A stretch of DNA of 64,000 nt from Eumeta japonica (taxonomy: Eukaryota; Arthropoda; Insecta; Lepidoptera; Psychidae): contig BGZK01001614.1 in assembly GCA_005406025.1 (NCBI GenBank), forward strand, positions 1 through 64,000. The letters run 5' to 3'. A program made the position numbers and the translations under genes. The notes beneath the pieces were generated by a model. It saw only the letters and a list, made by a program, of their open reading frames with translations. It searched no databases and was not told where the DNA came from. Positions 1-9,745 of this stretch are shown here, in pieces. Each line of letters opens with the position of its first letter. Within the stretch, counting starts at the first letter, position 1.

Positions 1-545
1 AGCATCCCAACAAGGTTAGACAAATCATTTATGTAGACTAAAAAGAGAAAGGGACCAAAATTGATCCCCTGGTACACCCATGTGAACTATGGATCCAGAC
101 GATTTACCATTGACATCAACCTCTGAACCCTGTTATTCAAATACGACTTCAGAAGGTCGAGTGCCCGGCCTGTTACCCATAGTGACGTAGTTTCCGATCA
201 GAGTTTCATGATGAACACAATCAAAGCCTTGGAGAGATCAATATGCTAATTGCATCTCTGAATCCTCCCAGGCTCCAAAATATGTTACAATGCTCAACGC
301 CAGCATCGATTGTTGATGAGCGACCCGAGTAAAACCGAATTGTTTATTTGACATTAATTTATTGGTATAAAAATGTACTAACAACTGCTTTAGGATTAAT
401 TTTCGAATATTTTGCTAAGTGACGGTAGTATAGATATGGGTCTAAAGTTATTGGGACTTGATGCACTACCGCCTTTAAATAATGGAATTACTTTACTATC
501 TTTCATCAAATTCACGCCATCATCTAAACACTTATTAAAGATAAA
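1..545 (-). pseudogene. Non-LTR reverse transcriptase remnant
   Basis: The minus strand near 540-405 reads KVIPLFKGGSASSPNNFRPI, then a SILPSLSKIFE-like stretch, which is the classic N-terminal RT block of Jockey/CR1-type LINEs. Further along (about 230-40) come FDCVHHETLI, RALDLLKSYLNN and a GVP..SIL.PFLFLVYINDL-like block spread over shifted frames. The YADD catalytic motif would lie beyond the left edge. Frameshifts near 205 and 120 and several stops show that it is non-functional. Confidence 0.85.
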
Positions 546-1429
546 CGCCAAATGGCGCAATATAATCTATAATTGAGTTTACGATTATAATAGAAAGACC
601 ATGAATGTCAGCAGTTTCTTCATGTCTAGAGATTTAAACGTTTTGATAACTTCTTCAGAACTAACATGTTTAAATTTAAATTCCAAATTAATATCACAAA
701 TCGAACTATTGTTCCTCAGTAATGATTCGGCAAGAGCGGGAGATGAGTTAAGAACTCGTAGTTAAAACCGGAATGTCAGTAAAGAACGTTTCAAAGGCCT
801 TAAACCCTCCGTGTCTTCATTCAAGGTTTTGTCATCTAACTTAAGTTTAAAGTCAATAACCCGGCTCCTAATTTTTCAAGTCTCGTTTTATGACACCCCA
901 AGTCGTTTTCATAACATTATTACTGTTTTTATTTTACTATTTATGTGTTTGGCTTTACCGCGATGCAAACACGTTTAAACATTTTTAGTTGTTGATATAT
1001 TTCGCAAAACTCGCTATTATTAAAACCTCTTCATAAAGCTCATACAGTCTTCTTCACTTTATAAATTCCACTGTTGCCCAATCGCTAAATGACAATTTTA
1101 TTTATTTTAACATTTTTCACTTTAAATACATTATCATATTCCGTTTTATCATGTTAAACATTAAATTATACATCTCATTGGAATCATCACAGCACTGAAA
1201 CTCCGGAACTCTCCGTATGATATTTTCTCTAAATTGATAAGGCGCTTTCTCGTTCACCGGTACACAAATTATGTTTCTTTTAAGATTTTTGTAGCCGATA
1301 TTCCAAAAGACACAAATTGACCGCTGTGGTCTGATTTTAAATTTTGAATAATAGATTTCTCCTGTGGTTCAATATTTGTATAGATGTTGTCGATACAAGT
1401 TTCACAGGTAGAAGATATCTCGTCGGAAC

Positions 1430-1640
1430 TAAAACGAGATTAGTCAGATTATAACAGCCGAAAACTCCAAATTTTCACCGCCGCGATTACTGGCATCCAG
1501 TAAATCTACATTAGTCTCCACATATTGCTATTTGTTTACTTTTTATCACCACATAAAGCTTGATCCATTACAGACTCAAATAATTCATAGAGGAATGAGG
1601 GGTCTGTATACGCTCATTACAACCAACCGCTCGAGCTCCA
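1430..1640 (-). pseudogene. Non-LTR endonuclease domain remnant
   Basis: The minus-strand translation gives IACVELERLVVMSVYRP near 1640-1590, which matches the 'VxSVYRPP' core of non-LTR retrotransposon APE endonucleases. Downstream, near 1500, a LLDASNRGGENLEF-like stretch matches the region after the catalytic 'GDFN' motif, though GDFN itself is not preserved. Stops interrupt every frame. It is the 5' domain of the decayed element covering 1-1685. Confidence 0.7.
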
Positions 1641-1685
1641 CACAGGCTATTTCAATAACTCAAGTCAAATGTAACCTATTTTAAG

Positions 1686-2187
1686 ATCTCATATTTTTAA
1701 AATAATAATTGCTATAGGTATCCAATAAAAGAAATAGAGTTTAATACTTGTTCATAATGTTATTTTGTTCCTATAAATATATATTTGGATTTTGTATAGA
1801 ACTTGGCACTCATTTAGATCTCCATTCTTTTGTGGCGATGCCCACAGCAAAGCATAATTTTGTATTGAACTTGGCTCTCCTTTTTTACATGTTTTGGTGA
1901 GATATCATTACTTTTGTAAAGAAAACTAGGCAGGTATTGAGATTTAATGTTTTTTGCATTTCCCTATGGTTTTTATGCTATATAATACATATATTGGGAT
2001 AGTTTCAAATATCTGCTTGTAACATTGTAATGGTTCCAATGCTACAATTAAAAAATTGTATGGAGTACCCCTTATTTTTTAACTTTTTTTATTTTTACAT
2101 TTTTCCTAGGCTTACACACAATTACCGAGCTGATTCCAAATTTCATCCTTCTAGATCATCTGGATGTAGGTTAGGTTTAGGTACTAT
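1686..2187. other. AT-rich spacer, no gene seen
   Basis: No coding signal or recognisable element was found. The right end (2184-2187, CTAT) is the 4-bp target duplication of the Ty3/gypsy insertion that follows. A short GGTTAGGTTTAGG string just before it resembles insect telomere repeats but is too short to mean anything. Confidence 0.5.
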
Positions 2188-2321
2188 ATGTAAATTGGTT
2201 GACTCATGCGCCGACGTCACGTGACTGTGGTGTTCCGGCCGTTGAGCGGAGCGGTTGTATCCTAAGATGCGTGTTGTGGTGTCGGTGAGCCGTAAAATAG
2301 TCCAAAAAGCAGGATATTACA
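2188..2321 (+). repeat. 5' LTR of Ty3/gypsy element
   Basis: It begins TGTA and ends TTACA, and contains TTGGTTGACTCATGCGCCGA, which is repeated in the 3' LTR. Against the 3' LTR it shows a short deletion near the start, a 5-base difference after CCTAAGAT, one substitution (CTG versus CAG) and an A5/A6 homopolymer difference. The sequence after the LTR starts TGTGACGAGGAC; a clean TGG-type primer-binding site is not obvious. Confidence 0.9.
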
Positions 2322-2975
2322 TGTGACGAGGACAAAAGTGAGTACCTACCAACACAATAATGATATCCAAAAAAAAAAAAGAAAGATTTAAGGTTATAAA
2401 ATGAAGTAAACAATATGTCATTCTCGAAGTACCTATTTATTACAATAGACCGGGTGTTTTACCCGTTACTTATTGATACCAATATAGTTGCATCTCGAGT
2501 TATAATAATTACAGAATATTTCACCAACATTTTGATAGTATAATAATAATATTCTACTAACATTTAACTAGTGTCACAGTATATTATGAATAATAACAAC
2601 ACTTGTATGGTTCCAGTTTAAATAAACAACGAACGTTTAGAACGTTAAGTGGGAAAAATAAGTAACATTTAAATTAACTAGATATCTACGTTAAATCAAA
2701 ATTAAACCTACATTGCTTAGTATAGAAGGTACAATGAATTCTTTGTTTGCACTGTTGGAGGAACATTTTAGTTGATATTTGAATTTGTCTATCCAGGTGA
2801 ATAACAAATGCTAAAATAAAACCGTTGGCATTTAATCGGTACCCACAACTAAATAGGGAACGCAGATTATAATTGATTTGCCTCATTAAGTTGATGAAAA
2901 GAAAAACTGTGTGTCTAATGAATGATATATTACTCATGTATAAGTGTTTATTTACCCAAAGCAGTAAGATTTGAA

Positions 2976-3263
2976 CTGATCATTAAATTGATATGAATTA
3001 AATAAAAATGGTATATACCTAATATGGTTATGAGGTACAAACACTAAGCAGATTAAAATCTGGTCATTCAATTGATCTCATGACACTATATGTGTAGCAA
3101 TATTACGAGTATTACGTAATATTATGTTGAAAAATTGTTGATATAAACAACCTTATATTAAAATAGCGGATAAAAGTTATCTGATCATTAAATTGATACG
3201 AGACAGAAAATGTGTTGGATAAAAACACAACAGCAGGATATTCATCTGAATCATTAAATTGAT
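2976..3263 (+). repeat. Four spaced copies of a TCATTAAATTGAT motif in the gypsy leader
   Basis: Near-identical 18-20 bp units built on CTGATCATTAAATTGATA occur at 2976-2993, 3060-3077 (variant GGTCATTCAATTGATC), 3181-3198 and 3246-3265. They lie between the 5' LTR and the Gag start at 3284, spaced about 85, 120 and 65 bp apart. The core is close to palindromic. Such an array in a retrotransposon leader could bind a host protein, but no known binding site was recognised. Confidence 0.7.
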
Positions 3264-3283
3264 TATTTCAGGTCGCCCCAAAG

Positions 3284-4063
3284 ATGTCACTGCTTTCATT
3301 GGAAAAGTTCGACTGTAACGGTGAATCTACCTCGGTGGGGTTCGATGGGAGCGATGGAAAAGCGTTGTTTATATATTTGGAAGCGTCCAACATTGATAAA
3401 GACGTAAAAAAAGGCCTCCCTTCTACATTTCGGGGTTTAGATTTGCAAGAAGTATTTTACAATATTCCTGGAGCTAATATCGAACCAAGCGAAGGCGTGG
3501 ACGTGTTTGAAGTAGCAATATCTAAACTAGATTCCTACTTTGCACCAAAGCAGAGTAGAGTTTACGAGCGACATACATCAGGCTTCTCAAACAAGAACCT
3601 GAAGAAAAATTTGAAAAATTCTAGTGAGACTCAGAAAACAAGCTGATAAATGTCAGTTTACTGATAAAGATGGAAATATTATTGATCAAATAACGGAAAA
3701 TGTTACTTACGAACTGAGGAAAAGATACTACGTATTGGAGATGAAATTACATTAGACCGAGTAATCACAGAGGCAAATACACTAGAACTTGTAAATAAAC
3801 AATTAGAGGAATTTAAAGATCTTGCAAAATCAAATGGAAATGAGGAAGTAAATAAGGTGAACAGTAGATTTAAAAGAAATTTTGACAAACCAAGGAATGT
3901 ACAACATGGATGCGGTAGATGTGGTAATCCCAGACATGTTGCAACTGATACAAATGCCCAGCAAGATAAAGAGTGTCTAAAGTGTGGTCTCAAAGGACAT
4001 TTTAGACAATATTGCAGGACTAGACAAGCTTTTAAGAAAAATAGAGAAAGAATACAGTCATGA
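3284..4063 (+). pseudogene. gag of the Ty3/gypsy element (frameshifted)
   Basis: The first ATG after the leader (3284) opens a frame with the Gag-like stretch FRGLDLQEVFYNIPGA and YFAPKQSRVYERH, typical of insect gypsy capsid proteins. The frame breaks at about 3600; homologous sequence continues in other frames to a zinc-knuckle region at about 3900-4020, with a degenerate first knuckle (CGRC) and a complete second one, CLKCGLKGHFRQYC (CX2CX4HX4C). Gag packages the element RNA into virus-like particles in the cytoplasm. At least two frame changes separate capsid from nucleocapsid, so it is annotated as broken. Confidence 0.85.
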
Positions 4064-5840
4064 TCAAAAGAAAGGTCGAATTGAAAGGGAGAAGAATGAA
4101 GTTAATCAATTGCGTGATTCCTCGAACGAGATGGCAGAGAGAAGAAACCGAGTACGTCTTCCATATTGATGACGATGTCGAAATTGACTGCACTATTGGA
4201 GGAGTAGAAACTAAGATGTTGATTGACTCGGGCTGCAAGCAAAATTTGATTACGAAAGCAACTTGGGAAACATTAAAGAAAAACAAAGTTATTTTGTATA
4301 ATCAACATCAAATCCTAATGTAACATTTATGGCCTATGGTAGTACTAGCCCACTAATGATTAAAGGATCATTTGAAGCTCGGATACAAGTAGGATCGAGA
4401 TACGAATACTCAACTTTCTATGTCGTGTGTGATGGCAAGAAATCTCTTAGGAAAAACTACCGCAATATCATTAGGATACTGAAAATCGGATTGAATGCGG
4501 AAGTTAATCAAGTACATATGGAAAAATTCCCAAATTCAAAGATGTGATAATACATTTACCGATTGATAATTCAATTCCGCCCGTGTCACAACCCTAGAAG
4601 GATCCCTATACCTTTAGAAGCTAAAATTGAGAACAAAATTGAAGAGCTTAAACAAAGGGATATTATAGAACCAGTTGTAGGTTCTTCTAAATGGGTATCA
4701 CCTGTAGTGCCAGTGTTGAAAGAAAATGGGAAGTACGTCTTTGTATAGACATGCGTCGAGCTAATGAAGCCATCATACGTGAAAATCACCCATTGCCTAC
4801 AATGGATAACTTGTTACCTAAAATGAAAGATGCAAAAGTTTTACAAAATTGGATATAAAGACGCATTTCACCAAATTGAAATACATCCGGCTACGAGACA
4901 TATGACCACCTTCATAACCAGTAAAGGCTTATTCAGGTACAAGAGACTTATGTTTGGAATATCGTGAGCCCCAGAAATTTTTCAGAAAACACTAGAACAG
5001 ATGCTTTTGGACTGTGAAGGGGTAGTAAATTACATTGATGATATTTTAATATATGGAAAGGACTTGCACGAGTATGATTCGCGACTACAAAAAGTAATGT
5101 CTGTTCTGAATGATAATAATGTAGTAATAAGGAACGACAAATGTTCTTTTAGGATGACTAAAGTTAGTTTTTTAGGACATGAATTGTCAGCAGAAGGGGT
5201 GAGACCATTGGGAAAATACGTTTCCACAATAAAAGAATTCAGAGCGCCCAAAACAACTGGAGAACTACAAAGTTTCTTAGGCCTGGTTAATTTCGTGAGC
5301 AAATGGATTCCCAACTATGCAACAGTCACAGAGCTTAAAACACTGCTACAGAAATAAAACGGAGATCGAACCAATATTGCAGAACTCTGGGGACTAGAAC
5401 AACAGCAATGCTTTGAATCGTTGAAGGAAATCATGACAAATATATCTAGCTTAGGATATTATGATGTAAACGATCGTACGATTGTCATAGCAGATGCAAG
5501 CCCAGTGGCTTTGGGTGGAGTATTAGTCAAACTAATTCTGAAGGCGATCCCAGGATTGCATATGGTCACAAAACTCTAACTGACTGCGAACGCCGCTACT
5601 GCCAGACAGAAAAGAGGCATTAGCCCTTGTATGGGCAGTGGAACATTTTCACATATTCCTCTATGGTAAAAGTTTGAACTTATAACAGACCACAAACCGT
5701 TGGAAGTTATATTTGGTACTAAATCCAAACCATGTGCTAGGATAGAGATGGGTTATGCGTTTGCAATCGTACGACCATAAAGTTGTTTATCAACCGGGAA
5801 AACTAATATCGCAGATTCACTGTCCAGACTTAGTAAAGAT
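4063..5840 (+). pseudogene. pol part 1: protease, reverse transcriptase, RNase H (frameshifted)
   Basis: The protease is at about 4150-4320, with the catalytic LIDSGCKQN triad region. The RT fingers begin near 4563 (PIPLEAKIENKIEEL, then SKWVSPVVPVLKENGKY). The catalytic YIDD box is at 5031-5042, followed by FLGHELSAEGVRP. RNase H follows at about 5480-5830 (ADASPVALGGVL, HKPLEVIFGT, DSLSRL). The segments sit in at least four different open stretches separated by shifts near 4323, 4750, 4850 and 5355. These enzymes cleave the polyprotein, copy element RNA to DNA and remove RNA from hybrids. The broken frame makes activity from this copy unlikely unless the shifts are assembly errors. Confidence 0.9.
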
Positions 5841-5861
5841 GCAGAAAAATCTCCAATACAA

Positions 5862-7130
5862 TTGAAAGACAATCACATTTGCCAAATTGTGGATTTTGCT
5901 CGACCTCGTGCTGTTTCTCTCAAAGAAATAATAGAAAGTTCAATGAATGACCAAGAAATTTTAAACGTGAAGGAAGGTTTGTATTCCAACATATGGAAAG
6001 ACGACGTGAAACTATACAAAATTTTCAAAATGAACTCTGCTTCCATGAGGGTATATTATTGAGAGGAACAAGAATTGTGATTCCTTCGGAACTCGAAAAG
6101 GGTTTTAGATGCAGCCCATGAGGGACATCCCGGTATTGTGTCGATGAAGGCAAGACTTCGAACAAAGTTTGGTGGCCTAGATGTGACAAATCTGCCGAAA
6201 ATATCGTGAAAGCGTGTAAAGGATGCACTCTCGTATCTACACCATGCTCACCAAATCCTATGAAACGACGTGAGTTGCCAACAGGGCCATGGATTGATAT
6301 CGCGATCGATTTGATGGGCCCCCTTTCAAGTGGTGACCACTTATTTGTTGTAGTTGACTATTACAGTAGGTATAAAGAAGTGAAGATATGTCGCAAAATC
6401 ACCTCTACTGAAATTGTAGAAAAACTTAAAGAAATATTCAGTCGATTAGGGAACCCAACTTCAATAACTGCAGATAATGGAAGACAATTCATCAGCGAAG
6501 AATTTAAATCATTTCTTACAGAAAGAAACATCACTCTTTTTAATACAGTGCCATATTGGCCACAGCAGAATGGTAAGGTTGAGCGTCAGAATCGTGACAT
6601 ACTAAAAAGACTAAAAATAAGTATAGCTGAAAATAAAGACTGGAAGGAGAGTTTGTTAGATTATTTAACTATGTACAACAGCACACCACATTCTGTTACT
6701 GGAAGAACTACATCAGAACTTTTTTTCAGTAGAAGATTTAGAGATAAATTACCTATGATAAATGATGCAATGGAAAGAATATCACAGGATACTGAGATTA
6801 AGGATAGGGATCAAGAAAGAAAAGAAAAAGGAAAGGAAAATGGAGATAGGAAACGGAAGGCTGAAGATTGTGATTTAACACTAGGAGATAAAGTGTATAT
6901 CAAAAATATGAATAAAGAAATAAGTTAAACCTGGACTACAATCCAGAAACATACACAGTTGAAAATAGGAAAGGAGGAGATATCACGGTTCGAAATGATG
7001 AGACTGGTCAAATTCGTAGGAGGAATGTAGTCCATTTGAAAAGATTCAAGGAGAGTGGAGCGTGTTCCAAGATCAAAATAAAATCACCGACGATGAAATG
7101 AATATTGGAACCAACCCTACGTCACCTAAA
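5862..7130 (+). pseudogene. pol part 2: integrase (frameshifted)
   Basis: An N-terminal HHCC zinc-finger region spans about 6110-6225, ending KACKGC. The catalytic core lies in the open frame 6206-6928, with the first Asp in WIDIAIDLMGPL, the second in ITADNGRQF, and the Glu in PQQNGKVERQNRD. A basic linker (about 6790-6860) is followed, after a frame break near 6928, by a C-terminal region with NVVHLKRF near 7030. The integrase inserts element DNA and generates the 4-bp duplication seen at the borders. The core is the best-preserved part of the element. Confidence 0.9.
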
Positions 7131-7298
7131 TAATGTAAGTTTTGATTTACCTATTCATGCATCAATGATTCTTGATTCGTATAGAAAACGAATAAATGTT
7201 AATCACACTTGAAGAAAACCATCACAAACATAGAAGCGTGTTATAATTTGGATTTATTGATAAATAGATAATTAATAAAAATAAATAAAACAAAAGGG

Positions 7299-7441
7299 AT
7301 GTAGTGTATTGGTTGACTCATGCGCCGACGTCACGTGACAGTGGTGTTCCGGCCGTTGAGCGGAGCGGTTGTATCCTAAGATTGTGTGCGTGTTGTGGTG
7401 TCGGTGAGCCGTAAAATAGTCCAAAAAAGCAGGATATTACA
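7299..7441 (+). repeat. 3' LTR of Ty3/gypsy element
   Basis: This is the direct repeat of 2188-2321, starting TGTAGTGTATTGGTTGAC and ending GGATATTACA. It is preceded by a polypurine tract and followed by the CTAT target duplication. It is about 9 bases longer than the 5' LTR. Confidence 0.9.
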
Positions 7442-8159
7442 CTATGTAATACATCAGTCAGTCAGTCAGTGCTAAAATTTACGACTTTTTGACCTTCATA
7501 TCTTTACTAACCATTTGAGCTAGCTTCATAAAATTTGGGCTTCTAGATATCCTCACGGATATAATTAAACACACGTAGTTTTATGTGTTTACGTCACGCC
7601 TATAACTCAAAATAGAAGGGTCAAAAGTGGCACCAAGTGGTTCGTGTAATATTAAGTACACTCGGCGCTGGCTAGCCAGTTCCTTTGCTTGAACTTGGCT
7701 TGACACGCTGCCGCGTGTCTAGATTGAGAGGTCAAGGCTAGCTGGATATTGCAAAAGAGGACAGTAAAACTTGAAATATCAGCTGAAAAACAACTGGCAG
7801 TCTAAATATATTAAGACTCAAATGTCACATGACACAAAATGGCAGAAGATGTCCTACATATCTTGTACGATTTCTACCAGATATTGTGAAAACCTTTAAC
7901 CATTATACAACACTGATTTCTTCAGTACAAATATAAAAAAGGAGTTGATAAATCGGTTTTTACATAGAATTCCATAAATTTAAAACAAATCAAAACAATG
8001 GAGGAATTTCTAATAAATTTAGGCAACTGAAGAGTTAATGTCTTATCAATTAAATACAAGCATTTTGTGTCATCGTGAGAATTGGCAACAAGCAAACATA
8101 CCACAATTTAGTGTTCGGTAATACATTAGAGAGAAAAAAAACAAAGGTACGACTGGTGA

Positions 8160-8402
8160 AATACTAAACTCTCACAGAAAATAGATGCGAAGTAACAGCT
8201 TCCACTATAATATATCATCCGGTCAATGACTTTCGGTGACCCACTCTCTCCTGCTATACCCCCTTTCCTCTATATCAGCTCACTCTCCTCTTCCCAGACA
8301 TACGCGTCCTATCCAAGAGGCCGATAATACACTGGTGATTAGTCTGTGTGTGATTGTCTATGGTCAGTGGTGATCATTTACTTTTTGGTGACTCACATGC
8401 CT
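8160..8402 (-). repeat. Interspersed repeat family A, reverse copy
   Basis: Reverse-complemented, this matches 34185-34400 in order: a GTCACCAGTG-type block, GGCCTCTTGGATAGG, an AG-rich block, GTGGGTCACC, GTGGAAGCTGTTACTTCGCA, then TCTGTGAGAG. Copies also occur near 10.9, 56.1 and 62.2 kb. There is no coding capacity. The style is that of lepidopteran dispersed repeats; the family name is not known to me. Confidence 0.7.
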
Positions 8403-9277
8403 GCTTGACTCTCGAACTTTTAAAAAAAATAGATTTCAATACTTATACCCCATTTGTGTTATCAATGAAAAGGTATGCAAAAGTGTGATAAATTCAAACA
8501 TTTTCAAAGCAAATATGCAAATGACAAAAATAAAAGTGAGTAAATAAGTAAGTGCTTTATTGCAGCTGATTTAAGGATTAAAAGTAGAACAGATTTAAAG
8601 TTCATTGTCAACAAAACAACCAGTGCATAAATAATGTATATAGTGTCGAATCTAGTGTATAAACAAATATGTTAAATCAAACTGTTAGTGGACTCTAAGC
8701 ATAGGTAGTGTGGTCACATACCTACTACATAATTTTCAAGTGCTTCACAAAGAGATGTGACAGTTGGAAACGGTGCAGTAAGTTTGTTAAGCTGTTGGCA
8801 GTACAGAATTACAACGGGTGAATGAACAGAGTAAAGAATATGTTTTATTCGTTCCCTTATTACCAAAACGTGTATTACTCATAGGCGAGCCAACCGTCAA
8901 TCGAACATCGAGTGAAATTGGAATGTTGGTGACGACAAATTACAAGCCTAGACAATAAGTCTTTGGCACTACCAGTGGAGCCGACTGGTAATTTTCTACA
9001 GTCGGTGCGAACCGGAATACGTACGTCGATATATATGCTTTAAACATATTTTATACATTACGAGAGTCCATATTTGTAATCTGATCGGGAGAAATCCAAA
9101 ACCCAGCTTGGAACGATATGCTGTCTTCTCCATCACCTGCCCCGGCATAACTTCTAATGGTTCTAGAGTTCGGCGCATATCCTTGAGAAATCATTGCTGC
9201 TTGTCTTTCTCGGACGCGTTTTCAGTGAATGCAGCAGCAATACTGTTCGACTTCGTCTTCAAAATCAATAATATTAT

Positions 9278-9317
9278 AAGGTGCTAGCCAGCAAATCACC
9301 TTGCCGGCTAGCACCTT
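9278..9317. repeat. Perfect 12-bp inverted repeat (hairpin)
   Basis: AAGGTGCTAGCC at 9278-9289 and GGCTAGCACCTT at 9306-9317 are perfect complements around a 16-base loop. It lies downstream of BORCS5 and its role is unknown. Confidence 0.7.
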
Positions 9318-9516
9318 GTGACAGGTAGAAAAAAGGTACAAATTTTTTTCTTCCTATCATAAAATCAATCATAACCACTCGTTATGGTCAATGTGAAGGA
9401 TATTAATTAAACAAATGTAAATAAACAAAAACTTACAGTTACTCTTATATAATCTAAAATTAAAATAAATAAATGTCATTTTTCTAGATCTGCATTTAAT
9501 AGTTATTTCTTAAACA

Positions 9517-9522
9517 TTTATT
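9517..9522 (-). terminator. Candidate BORCS5 polyadenylation signal
   Basis: AATAAA on the minus strand, about 225 bases after the BORCS5 stop codon. It is a candidate only, since several AATAAA-like strings occur in this AT-rich tract. Confidence 0.35.
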
Positions 9523-9745
9523 TCTTAGAATTATCAATGTACAGGTTGTTTAATTTAGATAGGCCCATGAGATCACATCCTCTTAAAGGTTTTAAAACTA
9601 CAATTTTGAGCCCTACTTGTAAACATATTCATAAACTTTTCATTACAAACTTAATAGTAAGAAAATAATTAGAAATATAGTCGTAAATTTACAAACTCTC
9701 CTGATACTGCTGACTAGTTTATCATAGATATGGCTAACATTTCAT

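Larger units (their letters stand above)
1..1685 (-). mobile_element. Decayed non-LTR retrotransposon (endonuclease plus reverse transcriptase)
   Basis: Read on the minus strand, this stretch carries an AP-type endonuclease remnant (about 1640-1430) followed by a reverse-transcriptase remnant (about 545 down to base 1), in the order expected of a Jockey/CR1-type LINE. The frame is broken repeatedly by stops and single-base shifts, so it is dead. The 5' end seems truncated near 1685, because the N-terminal endonuclease motifs are not visible above that point. The 3' part runs off the left edge. Clade assignment is inference from the motif style; the EN-RT identity is directly supported. Confidence 0.85.
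2188..7441 (+). mobile_element. Ty3/gypsy LTR retrotransposon, full length but frame-broken
   Basis: Two direct repeats of about 134 and 143 bp (2188-2321 and 7299-7441) bound an internal region. In plus-strand order it encodes Gag with a CCHC knuckle, an aspartic protease (DSG), reverse transcriptase (YIDD), RNase H and integrase (DDE). That PR-RT-RH-IN order defines Ty3/gypsy. The 4-bp sequence CTAT flanks both sides (2184-2187 and 7442-7445), giving a target-site duplication. A polypurine tract (AAAACAAAAGGG, about 7287-7298) precedes the 3' LTR. No envelope-like ORF was found between integrase and the 3' LTR. Single-base shifts and stops break the reading frames, so this copy is probably not autonomous as written. 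Confidence 0.95.
7446..9745. other. Gene-free spacer between the gypsy element and BORCS5
   Basis: No coding exon was recognised. It holds a short GTCA run (7452-7466), one reverse copy of an interspersed repeat (8160-8402) and a perfect-stem hairpin (9278-9317). The right end is the probable 3' UTR of BORCS5. Confidence 0.6.

Noticed and set aside
2165..2182. TTAGG-like telomere repeats (GGTTAGGTTTAGG)
   Set aside because: Only about two degenerate units; not enough to propose a telomeric tract.
7130..7298. Possible envelope gene making the gypsy element an errantivirus
   Set aside because: Only about 170 bases separate integrase from the 3' LTR, with no signal peptide or fusion-protein ORF.
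7452..7466. GTCA microsatellite
   Set aside because: Three to four units only, probably the start of a dispersed repeat; not informative.
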